Positions 34,616 through 41,764 of a stretch of DNA of 54,092 nt are shown here, in pieces. Location of the stretch: positions 1 to 54,092 of the forward strand of contig DASQDI010000027.1 in assembly GCA_035634255.1 (NCBI GenBank), in the 5' to 3' direction. This DNA comes from DATLMR01 sp035634255. Its GTDB lineage: Bacteria > Acidobacteriota > Blastocatellia > UBA7656. The first letter of the stretch is position 1. Every line of letters starts with the position of its first letter. The position numbers and the translations under genes are program-made. The notes below the pieces were generated by a model. It searched no databases. It saw only the letters and a program-made list of their open reading frames with translations, and was not told the origin of the DNA.

Positions 34616-35012
34616 GCTCGTCCGCACCCACCGTGCGTTTGCGACGCTTCTCTTTCATCCGTTCCTTGAGGATCCTCAGCCCGTCGTCCACGTCGAGCGC
34701 CGTCGAGACGCCCTTGAGCTCAAGCCCGAGCTCGACGAGGGTGATAGCCACGGCCGGCTGTATGCCGACCACGACCGTCGCCGCGTCCATGATGGAGGCC
34801 ATCGACGCGATGTCGGACAGCATCCGCCCGGTGAACGAGTCCACCATTTCGAGCAGGGAGATGTCGATCAGGACCGACCGCGCGTTGGTCAGCTCGATCT
34901 GTTCGAGCACCCTCTGCTGCAGTTCGAGCACGGCGCGGTCGTCTATGTCTGCCTGAATGGAGACGAGCAGCACGTCACCAACTTTCAGAATAGGTACTTT
35001 GAACGCGGTCAT
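34602..35012 (-). CDS. rsbS: Stressosome scaffold protein RsbS (STAS domain)
   Basis: This 136-aa protein is a single STAS domain: 'VPILKVGDVLLVSIQADIDD', then 'ARSVLIDISLLEMVDSFTGRML' with the conserved serine of the 'DSF' motif that RsbT phosphorylates, and 'VVVGIQPAVAITLVELG'. A basic tail of about 20 residues is extra. It starts at ATG 35012 with GGGAG 7 nt upstream, inside the end of rsbR (38-bp overlap). Confidence 0.9.
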   Translation of the reverse strand: MTAFKVPILKVGDVLLVSIQADIDDRAVLELQQRVLEQIELTNARSVLIDISLLEMVDSFTGRMLSDIASMASIMDAATVVVGIQPAVAITLVELGLELKGVSTALDVDDGLRILKERMKEKRRKRTVGADEHATA

Positions 35013-35934
35013 CAGTATCTCCCTTCTCGGCGGAAGGCTCGCCATCCGGAGGCGCGTTGATCGGCACGACGCGCTGCCGGGTCATCTCGAACGCCTGCCT
35101 GATCCCGTCCGACAATTGATTGCGCGTGATTATCCCGCTCAGGTCGATGCCGAGGTGGACGATGGTTTGAGCTATGGAAGGCCCCACGCCCGTGATTATG
35201 CAGGTCGAGCCGAGCAGGCGTACGGCGGTGACGGTCTTGATGAGGTAATTAGCGACCTGCGTGTCAACCGTGGGCACCCCGGTGATGTCTAGGATGGCGA
35301 CCTCCGCGCGCGTCTTGACGATGCGCTCGAGCAGGCGCTCCATCATCAACTGGGTCCTGCGGCTGTCGAGCGTGCCGATCAGGGGCAGGCAGATTATCCG
35401 GTCCCATATCTGCACGACGGGCGTCGACAGCTCAAGCATGTCCTGCTGCTGCTGTCTGATGACCCGCTCGCGGTTCTTGATCGTCGTGACGAAGATGAAG
35501 GAGCCGAGCTTATCGAGCGCCTTCGACAGCTTGTTCAACTCTTCGAGCAGAGTCTCCGGGTCGTCGCGGAAGGCGTCGCGCAGGAAAGGGAGCAGCGACT
35601 CCTTGAGGCTGAAGACGTAGAAGGCCGTCTCCGACGGGCTGAACGCCTGGGCCGCGCGGGCCTCGGAAATCTCCAGCAGGAGCCTCCTGATCGCGTTGAA
35701 CTCCTTGCCGCGCATCTCCTCGACGTTCGAGTTGGCGATGGCCGTGATGAAGGCGCGGAGGAAGGACTGAGAGTCTGCGCGCAACTCTTCGCCCGAGATC
35801 AGAGTCTCGCGGAAGTCCGACGAGTTGACGCGATTCTCCATCCAGATTTCAAGAATCTCGTCTTCGCGCTCGGTCAGGACTTTGATCGTCAGGGGGTTTA
35901 TAGCGGCTTGAGACGTGTTGTTTTCAGATGTCAA
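34975..35934 (-). CDS. rsbR: Stressosome sensor RsbR
   Basis: This 319-aa protein has an N-terminal globin-like sensor of the RsbR_N type (about 15-155, 'LTEREDEILEIWMENRVNS', 'FVFSLKESLLPFL'-type helices). A linker helix and a STAS domain (about 170-285) follow. The phosphorylatable threonines correspond to 'LIGTLDSRRTQ' and 'DITGVPTVDT'. RsbR forms the stressosome core and sets RsbT release under stress. The start is TTG 35934 with GGAGG 7 nt upstream. It is the first gene of an operon of five overlapping or closely spaced genes. Confidence 0.9.
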   Translation of the reverse strand: MTSENNTSQAAINPLTIKVLTEREDEILEIWMENRVNSSDFRETLISGEELRADSQSFLRAFITAIANSNVEEMRGKEFNAIRRLLLEISEARAAQAFSPSETAFYVFSLKESLLPFLRDAFRDDPETLLEELNKLSKALDKLGSFIFVTTIKNRERVIRQQQQDMLELSTPVVQIWDRIICLPLIGTLDSRRTQLMMERLLERIVKTRAEVAILDITGVPTVDTQVANYLIKTVTAVRLLGSTCIITGVGPSIAQTIVHLGIDLSGIITRNQLSDGIRQAFEMTRQRVVPINAPPDGEPSAEKGDTDDRVQSTYSESW

Positions 35935-36356
35935 AACTGATCCTCCTTGATTTCCTACCTATGTCATTTAATCCAGCTATCAACACGTAAGGATAATTCC
36001 CGCCGGGACGGGGGCAATAGTGATCCTTCCCTAAAAAGTAATTGAGATTTAAGCGTCCGGACGGTCTGCTTTTAATACGGTGTCGTACTATTACCGTCCT
36101 TTGAAAAGCAATTTAATCTTAGCAAACAAAGGCCGGGGTAGAAATCCCGAGAGGCGGTTTAAGACCGCAAATCTTCGAAAAAATGAAATTGCAAGACTTG
36201 ATAGAAATCCTTCGCGCGCTCGGGGCTTATTGGCACGGAGTTTGAATTATTAATTTCCGGGAATGACGGAAAAGAGTCCAAGGCGACTATGCAGGGCCGC
36301 CTTCGACAACGCGGATAACGAGTGATACGTGAAAAGATCGGACAAGGAGGTACGGA
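35935..36356. other. Divergent control region of rsbR and the CsbD gene
   Basis: This 422-bp AT-richer region separates rsbR (minus) from the CsbD gene (plus). It holds several small dyads: CGTCCGGACG (about 36054-36063, perfect palindrome), ACGGT/ACCGT (about 36079-36099), and two consecutive hairpins CGGG/CCCG and GCGGT-TTAAG-ACCGC around 36135-36169. A near-consensus -24/-12 element is listed separately. I found no small gene and no recognisable riboswitch. Confidence 0.4.
36231..36245 (+). promoter_or_regulatory. Sigma-54-like element upstream of the CsbD gene
   Basis: TGGCACGGAGTTTGA matches TGGCAC-N5-TTGC except for the last base, changing the -12 GC to GA. The -24 part is perfect. It would start transcription near 36257, 100 nt before the CsbD ATG. 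The change in the -12 dinucleotide makes function doubtful. Confidence 0.35.
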
Positions 36357-36569
36357 ATGGGCTTACCGAACAAGGATGAGATGGAAGGCAAATGGGATCA
36401 GACCAAGGGTGCGGTCAAGGAAAATGTAGGCAGGGCCATCAACGACACGGACATGGAAGTCGAAGGCCAGGCTGACAGAGCCAAGGGCAACGTACAAGAG
36501 GGGTTTGGGACGGCACGTCGGAAGGTTGGTGAGGCAATCGAAGACGTCGGAGACAGCATCAAGCGCTAG
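36357..36569 (+). CDS. CsbD-family stress protein
   Basis: This 70-aa hydrophilic helical protein shows the CsbD pattern: 'DEMEGKWDQTKGAVKENVGR', 'GQADRAKGNVQEGFG' and a C-terminal amphipathic helix. CsbD proteins are abundant general-stress proteins of unclear biochemical function; in Bacillus csbD is controlled by the sigma-B cascade that stressosomes feed. Here it is transcribed away from rsbR, which fits that link. AAGGAGG is 6 nt before the ATG. Confidence 0.92.
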   Translation: MGLPNKDEMEGKWDQTKGAVKENVGRAINDTDMEVEGQADRAKGNVQEGFGTARRKVGEAIEDVGDSIKR

Positions 36570-36574
36570 CTTCT

Positions 36575-36606
36575 TCTCTTTTCATTGGTTTCTCTTTTCA
36601 TTGGTT
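36575..36606. repeat. Two tandem copies of a 16-bp unit
   Basis: TCTCTTTTCATTGGTT occurs twice head to tail (36575-36590, 36591-36606), directly after the CsbD stop, followed by a further TCTCT. It is a recent small duplication in the 3' untranslated region with no visible function. Confidence 0.8.
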
Positions 36607-36632
36607 TCTCTGATCATGGTAGTCAATGTATC

Positions 36633-36665
36633 GCCGGGCGGCTCACCCCGTCCGGCTTTTTTTTT
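36633..36665 (+). terminator. Rho-independent terminator of the CsbD gene
   Basis: GCCGGGCGG (36633-36641) pairs with CCGTCCGGC (36648-36656) over 9 bp including one G-U, with a 6-nt loop. It is followed directly by nine T. The T-run is on the plus strand only, so it serves the CsbD gene and not the convergent stress-protein gene. Confidence 0.88.
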
Positions 36666-36719
36666 CAATCAACCGACCACCCCGATCATCCCGCAACCCG
36701 AGTCGACGGCTTCGCACCG

Positions 36720-37655
36720 TCACGCCTGTTCCTTGCCGCCGGGCTCTCCTTTATCCTCCTCCTTCGAGCCGCCGAATGGCCGGGTGAGGTCGGACAGAAA
36801 GCCCTTGAGGCTGCGGCCTATGCCCATCGGCTCCTCCACGCTGCGGACCACGAGCACGGGGCAGTCGGCGCGGTTGACGATCTCGCGAGTCATGTTCCCC
36901 ATGATGTAAGTGCGGAGGGTGCCCCCCGTGGGCGATGACCCCGTGACGACGAGGTCATAGTTGACGCGGCGGATCTCCTTGAGCACTTCGCTGATGACCA
37001 GACCGTGCCGCAGCCTCACCTCGTTATCGACGCCCATCCGTTCGAGCGCCTCCCTCTCGTGGCGGAGGTTCTGGCCGAGGCCCGAGTTCGAATGAAGCAG
37101 TAGGTTCACGTCCTCTTCCATCTTCGTCAGGTCCGAGAAGACGGGGGGCGGCTCGTTCATCACGTGAAAGAGCGTGACGTGAGCGTTCGTCGCCCGCGCG
37201 ATGTTGCCGGAGAATTCGACGGCCTTGTCGATGTACTTCTCGCCCCCGCTGCAAATGAGCATCCGCTTGAGGCTCTCGCGGGCCCCCGTCACCACGAGCA
37301 CGGGAGGGTCGACGGCCTTGATGATCTTGTAAGCCTTCGCCGACATCAGGAATGGCCCGCGCGTCCCTTTGCGCACCGCGCCGATCACGACGAGGTCGTA
37401 CTCGGTCTCGCGCGTCCGCTTGACGATCTCCTCGATTGGGTCGCCCGCCTTAATGACCAGTTCCGCCGCGATGCCCGACCCCTTGAGCAGGTTGAGGCCG
37501 CGCTTCAGCGAATCGAAGATCGCGTCTTCTTCCGACGGTTTTTCAGTTATCCCCAGGAGGGTGGTCTCCGCATGGCAGGCGGCGGCGATCAGGCCGCCGA
37601 ACTGGATTGTGTTTTCGGCATGGTTCGATCCATCGCTACATATCAGGATTTTCAT
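36720..37655 (-). CDS. Tandem universal stress protein (two UspA domains)
   Basis: This 311-aa protein has two Usp domains. The first (about 1-140) begins 'MKILICSDGSNHAENTIQFGG' and ends 'DPPVLVV'; the second (about 148-280) begins 'KRMLICSGGEKYIDKAVEFSG' and contains the ATP-binding-type glycine-rich stretch 'VVTGSSPTGGTLRTYIMG'. The first has 'VVIGAVRKGTRG', a weaker match. Such tandem proteins bind ATP or act as stress-linked chaperone/regulators. The start at 37655 fits the domain edge, though the ribosome-binding site is poor. It is last in a minus-strand run with the Ser/Thr kinase. Confidence 0.85.
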   Translation of the reverse strand: MKILICSDGSNHAENTIQFGGLIAAACHAETTLLGITEKPSEEDAIFDSLKRGLNLLKGSGIAAELVIKAGDPIEEIVKRTRETEYDLVVIGAVRKGTRGPFLMSAKAYKIIKAVDPPVLVVTGARESLKRMLICSGGEKYIDKAVEFSGNIARATNAHVTLFHVMNEPPPVFSDLTKMEEDVNLLLHSNSGLGQNLRHEREALERMGVDNEVRLRHGLVISEVLKEIRRVNYDLVVTGSSPTGGTLRTYIMGNMTREIVNRADCPVLVVRSVEEPMGIGRSLKGFLSDLTRPFGGSKEEDKGEPGGKEQA

Positions 37656-37748
37656 TGCGACCAGTTCACGTGCCCCTTTCGTCCGGCGCTCGACCCGCCC
37701 TCTCATCATAAAGTAGTTTTAACCCCGGCGCGACCTCGAAGAGGCGCG

Positions 37749-39614
37749 CTACCGGCCGTCGCGGGGGGCGGGCTGGCGTATCCGGTCCTGATTTATCTGT
37801 TCGGCGTCAGGAGGCCGGTCATTTCTGGGCCTGTTCGAGTTCGAGGGCTTCGGCTCGGGCGAGGGCTTGACGGGGTCGGTCACGGGAGGCTCGGGCCTTT
37901 CCTTCTTCTTCGTGTTCGAGTTCTCGTTCGACTGCTCGTCGGGCTTCGGGTTCGCGTTGCTGTTCGTGGCCTCCTCTTCAGTCACGATGGGCGGGATGAC
38001 GGGCGGCTCCACGACCGCGTGGGGAGTCGGCGTGGGCGCGGACGCCGCGGAGTTCATGTTCACGTTCTGATCGCGCTCCACCTGTGCCAGAGCCGTGCGC
38101 GCCTGCCCCGACAGGTCTTCGGCCCTCTGCCTGTACTTTCCGGCGACCTCGACAGCCTGCGGGCTGAAGTTCTGGGACTGAAGGTACCCTCGCAGCTCCC
38201 CCTGCCACGTCAGGAGTTGAGGCAGGTAGGTCCTGAGCGGGTGATCCTTCGGCAATGATTCGACCCTCGCTATCGAGTCCGTGATGGCCTGCTGCGCCTC
38301 GATAAGCTCGCCCTCGGATGAGCGGCCGAACAGACGGTCTCCGAAAATGGTCCACGCGGCGATGCCCGCGGCGGCCAGGAGGGCGATCACCCCGATCACG
38401 AGCGCGGCGGTGTTGCTCCTGTCGCGGGTCGCCACGTAAGCCGTGCCTCGGGCGGGGGTCGAATAGGTCGCGGGCCTGCCGGGCAGCCCATCATCCCCGG
38501 CCGGGAGGTCGTCTTCGGCTCGCAGGTCCGAAACGTTAGCGCGGTCGCGCGCGCGGACGACGGTCGGCTCGTCGAGAGGGACGGCCGCGCCCTCCAATCC
38601 CGCGGGCGGCTCTTCGCCTATCGGCACCTTGATCCGCGAGAACGCCCCTTCGCGCTCGACGACCGCGGCCGCGCTGCGGTCAAGGCCGAGGGCCTCTTCG
38701 AAGCGGCGGGCGAAGTCGCCCGCGCTCTGAGGCCTGCGCGACGGGTCTTTTTCGAGGGCGCTCATCACGACCGCTTCGAGCTCGGGGGAGAGGTCGGGCC
38801 TCTTTTGCCTCAGAGGCGGCGGCGGCTCCGAGGCGTGGGCCATTAGCAGCCGCGTGGAAGAGCTGCCCGCGAACGGCGCTTCGCCCGCGAGCATCTCGTA
38901 GAGCACAACGCCGAGCGAGTAGATGTCGCTCCGCGCGTCTACCGGGACCTCCTCGCACTGTTCGGGGGACATGTAGCGCGGGGTCCCCACGATGATGTTG
39001 GCCCCGGTCAGGATGGTGTTGCGGTTCACATCTTCCAGGATCTTCGCCACGCCGAAGTCCACGACCTCCACCCAGTCGCCCCCATCGAACGTCGCGATGA
39101 TTATGTTATCCGGCTTGATGTCCCTGTGGATGACCCCGACCGAATGCGCGGCGTCGAGAGCGCCGCAAATCTGGCGGAGCAGGCTGGCGCACCTCCGCAC
39201 GGGCAGAGGCCCCGTGCGGCGAATCAGCTCGCCGAGCGTCTCGCCTTTGACGAACTCCATCACGATGTAAGGCGTGTTGTTCGCGGCGACGCCATAGTCG
39301 GTCACGTTTATGGCGTTGGGGTGAGAGATCCTGCTCGCGGCCTTCGCCTCCTGCTCGAACCGCTCCGTGATCTTGGAATGGGCCGCGAGCTCGGGCCTGA
39401 GCACTTTGACCGCGACCTCTTTGCCCATGTATTTGTGGCGCGCCCTGTAGACGTCGCACATGCCGCCCGACCCGAGGTGCTCTTCGATGTCGTACTTGTC
39501 GGCGAGCGTCGTGCCTACGAGCTCGTGCTCCCTGTACCGCACGGGTGCCTTGCACTGCGGGCACGTGCGGTCGCTTGCTGCCACTCGAAAACCACAACTG
39601 GCGCAACTCTTCAT
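37749..39614 (-). CDS. Membrane Ser/Thr protein kinase with N-terminal zinc ribbon
   Basis: This 621-aa kinase begins with a zinc ribbon (C4/C7 and C18/C21). The Hanks-type kinase domain (about 41-310) follows: glycine loop 'LGSGGMCDVY', K70, catalytic 'HRDIKPDN' (163-170), DFG (187-189) and 'GTPRYMSPEQ'. A linker leads to one transmembrane helix near 405-425, then an extracytoplasmic part with a helical segment and a Pro/Asn/Glu-rich tail. No PASTA repeats are present. AGAGG lies 6 nt before the ATG. It sits between an NtrC-type regulator and a universal stress gene. Confidence 0.92.
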   Translation of the reverse strand: MKSCASCGFRVAASDRTCPQCKAPVRYREHELVGTTLADKYDIEEHLGSGGMCDVYRARHKYMGKEVAVKVLRPELAAHSKITERFEQEAKAASRISHPNAINVTDYGVAANNTPYIVMEFVKGETLGELIRRTGPLPVRRCASLLRQICGALDAAHSVGVIHRDIKPDNIIIATFDGGDWVEVVDFGVAKILEDVNRNTILTGANIIVGTPRYMSPEQCEEVPVDARSDIYSLGVVLYEMLAGEAPFAGSSSTRLLMAHASEPPPPLRQKRPDLSPELEAVVMSALEKDPSRRPQSAGDFARRFEEALGLDRSAAAVVEREGAFSRIKVPIGEEPPAGLEGAAVPLDEPTVVRARDRANVSDLRAEDDLPAGDDGLPGRPATYSTPARGTAYVATRDRSNTAALVIGVIALLAAAGIAAWTIFGDRLFGRSSEGELIEAQQAITDSIARVESLPKDHPLRTYLPQLLTWQGELRGYLQSQNFSPQAVEVAGKYRQRAEDLSGQARTALAQVERDQNVNMNSAASAPTPTPHAVVEPPVIPPIVTEEEATNSNANPKPDEQSNENSNTKKKERPEPPVTDPVKPSPEPKPSNSNRPRNDRPPDAEQINQDRIRQPAPRDGR

Positions 39615-39630
39615 CTCTGACCTCTGGAAC

Positions 39631-39660
39631 GGGTCACCCCCGGCCCGTGCCGGGTGACCC
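39631..39660 (-). promoter_or_regulatory. Perfect hairpin just upstream of the kinase gene
   Basis: GGGTCACCC (39631-39639) and GGGTGACCC (39652-39660) form a perfect 9-bp stem with a GC-rich 12-nt loop that can extend the stem. It ends 16 bp before the kinase ATG and lies 45 bp after the regulator's stop. No T-run follows. It could be an operator dyad, an RNA processing site, or a weak attenuator. Confidence 0.45.
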
Positions 39661-39704
39661 CTTCAGGAAATACTGCCTGTGATTCTCGGAGCAAGCGAAA
39701 GTAT

Positions 39705-41072
39705 CTACATGAAATCCGTCAGGTTGTACTTTCTGATCTTGCTGTAGAGGCGCGGCCTGTAAATGCCGAGGGCGGTCGCCGCCGCCTGCTTGTTGCCCTT
39801 GGTCCTCTGGAGCGTCTGGTAGATGACTTCGCGTTCGATGTCTTCGAGCTTCATGTGAGGCGGAACGTGCAGCCCGTTGTCGTGCGCGGCGGGGGCTTCG
39901 GTCGCGGTGAACGGGAGGTCCGTCGCCTCTATCTGCTCGCCCTTCGAAAGCAGGACGGCCCGCTCGACCGCCGACTCAAGCTCGCGCACGTTCCCGGGCC
40001 AGTGGTAGTTGTACATCACGGAGATGGCGGGCTGAGAGAAGGCATGCACGGACTTGTTGTACTTCTCCGCGAAGGTCTTCAGGAAGTGGTCCGCGAGCAG
40101 CTGGATGTCGTCGGGCCGCTCCCGCAGCGGCGGGACCTCTATCGTTATCGTCGATATCCTGTAGTAGAGGTCTTCGCGCAGGCTGCCGCTGCGCACGGCC
40201 TCGGGCGGGTTCCTGTTGGTCGCGCATATCAGGCGGAAGTCGACCTCGACGGGCCGCTCGCTGCCGAGCCGGTAGTAGACCCGCTCCTGAAGCGCGCGGA
40301 GAAGTTTCGGCTGAAGCTCGAGCGGCATCTCCGCGATCTCGTCGAGCAGGAGCGAGCCCCCGTTGGCCCGCGCGATGAGCCCCTCCTTGTCGCGCTGAGC
40401 GCCCGTGAAGGCCCCCTTCGTGTGGCCGAAGAGCTCGGACTCGATAAGCTCTTTGGGCAGGGCCGCGCAGTTGACCTTGACGAAAGGCCCCTTGGCGCGG
40501 TGCGAGTTGTAATGGATCGCGTTGCCGATGAGTTCCTTGCCCGTCCCCGACTCCCCGACTATCAGGATGTTGGCGTCGCTCTTCGCGACGGCTTCGATCA
40601 TCTCGAAGATGTTCTGCATCTGCTTGGAGCGGCCGACTATGTCCCCGTAGGTGTTGCGCTGCTGAAGGGTCCGGCGCAGCCCCTCGCTCTCTTCGATCAG
40701 GAGCTGGCGTTCGAGCGCTCGGTCGATGAGCAGCTGCAGGGCGTCGAACTCGAAAGGCTTCTCCACGAAGTGGAAGGCCCCCGCCTTCGTCGCGTCGACC
40801 GCCTTCGACACCGACCCATAGCCGCTGATGATGATGACTTCGATTGAAGGCCGCTTTTCCTTAACTCTCTTCAACACGTCGATACCTTCCATGTCGGGGA
40901 GCTGAAGGTCGCACACCACGAGGTCGTAGTCGCCGCTGTCGAATAGAGCTACCCCCTCCTGGCCCATCTTCGCGGTGGATACCGAGTACCCCGCCTGCTC
41001 CAGATTGAGCCTGAGGGCGTCGAGCATGTTGGCCTCGTCGTCTATGACTAATATATTGAATCGTCTCTTCAC
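39705..41072 (-). CDS. NtrC-family sigma-54-dependent response regulator
   Basis: This 455-aa protein has a receiver domain (about 6-120, phospho-acceptor D55 in 'VVCDLQLPD', lysine in 'VEKPF'), an AAA+ domain ('GESGTGKELIGNAIHY', the sigma-54 loop 'KGAFTGA', 'GGSLLLDEIAEMP', 'WPGNVRELE') and a Fis-type helix-turn-helix ('GNKQAAATALGIYRPRLYSKI'). It is complete and canonical. It starts within the previous gene's stop (ATGA, 41069-41072), so it is produced together with the PAS/DHp protein, its presumed partner. Confidence 0.95.
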   Translation of the reverse strand: MKRRFNILVIDDEANMLDALRLNLEQAGYSVSTAKMGQEGVALFDSGDYDLVVCDLQLPDMEGIDVLKRVKEKRPSIEVIIISGYGSVSKAVDATKAGAFHFVEKPFEFDALQLLIDRALERQLLIEESEGLRRTLQQRNTYGDIVGRSKQMQNIFEMIEAVAKSDANILIVGESGTGKELIGNAIHYNSHRAKGPFVKVNCAALPKELIESELFGHTKGAFTGAQRDKEGLIARANGGSLLLDEIAEMPLELQPKLLRALQERVYYRLGSERPVEVDFRLICATNRNPPEAVRSGSLREDLYYRISTITIEVPPLRERPDDIQLLADHFLKTFAEKYNKSVHAFSQPAISVMYNYHWPGNVRELESAVERAVLLSKGEQIEATDLPFTATEAPAAHDNGLHVPPHMKLEDIEREVIYQTLQRTKGNKQAAATALGIYRPRLYSKIRKYNLTDFM

Positions 41073-41623
41073 TGCGATTCTCCTCTACGAATCTTTGCTA
41101 GGTGCTCGATGAGCACGTCGATACCCTGTAGCATCTTTTCCACTATTTGCTGGTCTTCGTTCATGGCCAGCTTTCTTTTAAGGAAGGTCGCGTAGAGCTT
41201 CAGGCCGCCGAGGTGGTTCTTAACGTCATGCCACTCCTGCCGGGTGACGATGGCGTCGCCTTCCTGGAGTCTCGGTGCCTGATCCTGCGAGTGGGCGGGG
41301 TTCAGGTGAACGGCGAAACCGTAAAACTCGTCGTCGGTCTTCAGGCTTTCGAGCCTCACCGAAAGGGGCGCGTCGCCATTCTGCACACGCGCCTCCACCG
41401 AATAATCGCCCTGTTTCCTGGCTAACTCAAAATGGTCGGTCAGCCATTTGGTTATGTTGGAGTCCCGGCCGAACACTTCGGCGTAATGCTTTCTCGCAAC
41501 GTCCGAGCCGATTGCCTCGGCGGCCGTTCCCGAAGAGACCGCCTTTACTCGCCCGGCCGCGTCGCAAACGAGCAACGCGGCTGCTTTCAGATGTAACTGG
41601 CCGGAGGGTACAGATTCACTCAT
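41069..41623 (-). CDS. PAS-DHp protein lacking a kinase ATPase domain
   Basis: This is a 184-aa protein. Residues about 10-110 look like a PAS domain ('AALLVCDAAGRVKAVSSGTAAEAIG' start, 'FYGFAVHLNP' end). About 125-180 is a dimerisation/histidine helix hairpin with 'EWHDVKNHLGGLKLYATFLKR', in which H132 is placed like the phospho-accepting histidine of HisKA domains. The reading frame stops right after the second helix, and no HATPase domain follows; the next gene is the response regulator, overlapping by 4 bp. It may be a phosphotransfer protein, phosphatase or inhibitor of the regulator, or need an ATPase in trans. Confidence 0.75.
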   Translation of the reverse strand: MSESVPSGQLHLKAAALLVCDAAGRVKAVSSGTAAEAIGSDVARKHYAEVFGRDSNITKWLTDHFELARKQGDYSVEARVQNGDAPLSVRLESLKTDDEFYGFAVHLNPAHSQDQAPRLQEGDAIVTRQEWHDVKNHLGGLKLYATFLKRKLAMNEDQQIVEKMLQGIDVLIEHLAKIRRGESQ

Positions 41624-41722
41624 ATTTCGTCCGTTCGCAGACCGGGGAGCCCTGCTTAAACAGCGCGGCCGCAGTCGATGAAATTGTTAATGCCTGCCGT
41701 GAATAAAACAGCCGATTAAATT

Positions 41723-41751
41723 GCGGGAGGGACCGATGTGGCCCCTCCCGC
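41723..41751 (-). terminator. Terminator hairpin of the surface-protein gene
   Basis: GCGGGAGGG (41723-41731) and CCCTCCCGC (41743-41751) form a perfect 9-bp stem with an 11-nt loop, 13 bp after the stop of the minus-strand gene at 41765. The following AATTTAAT is only weakly U-rich. Confidence 0.6.
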
Positions 41752-41764
41752 GTGACGGTAGAAA

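Noticed and set aside
36135..36169. c-di-GMP riboswitch upstream of the CsbD or rsbR gene
   Set aside because: The hairpins lack the conserved GEMM motif elements; only generic stems are visible.
41069..41072. Frameshift between the PAS/DHp gene and a lost kinase ATPase domain
   Set aside because: The response regulator begins within the stop codon, and no ATPase-domain remnants (N, G1, G2 boxes) occur in other frames there.
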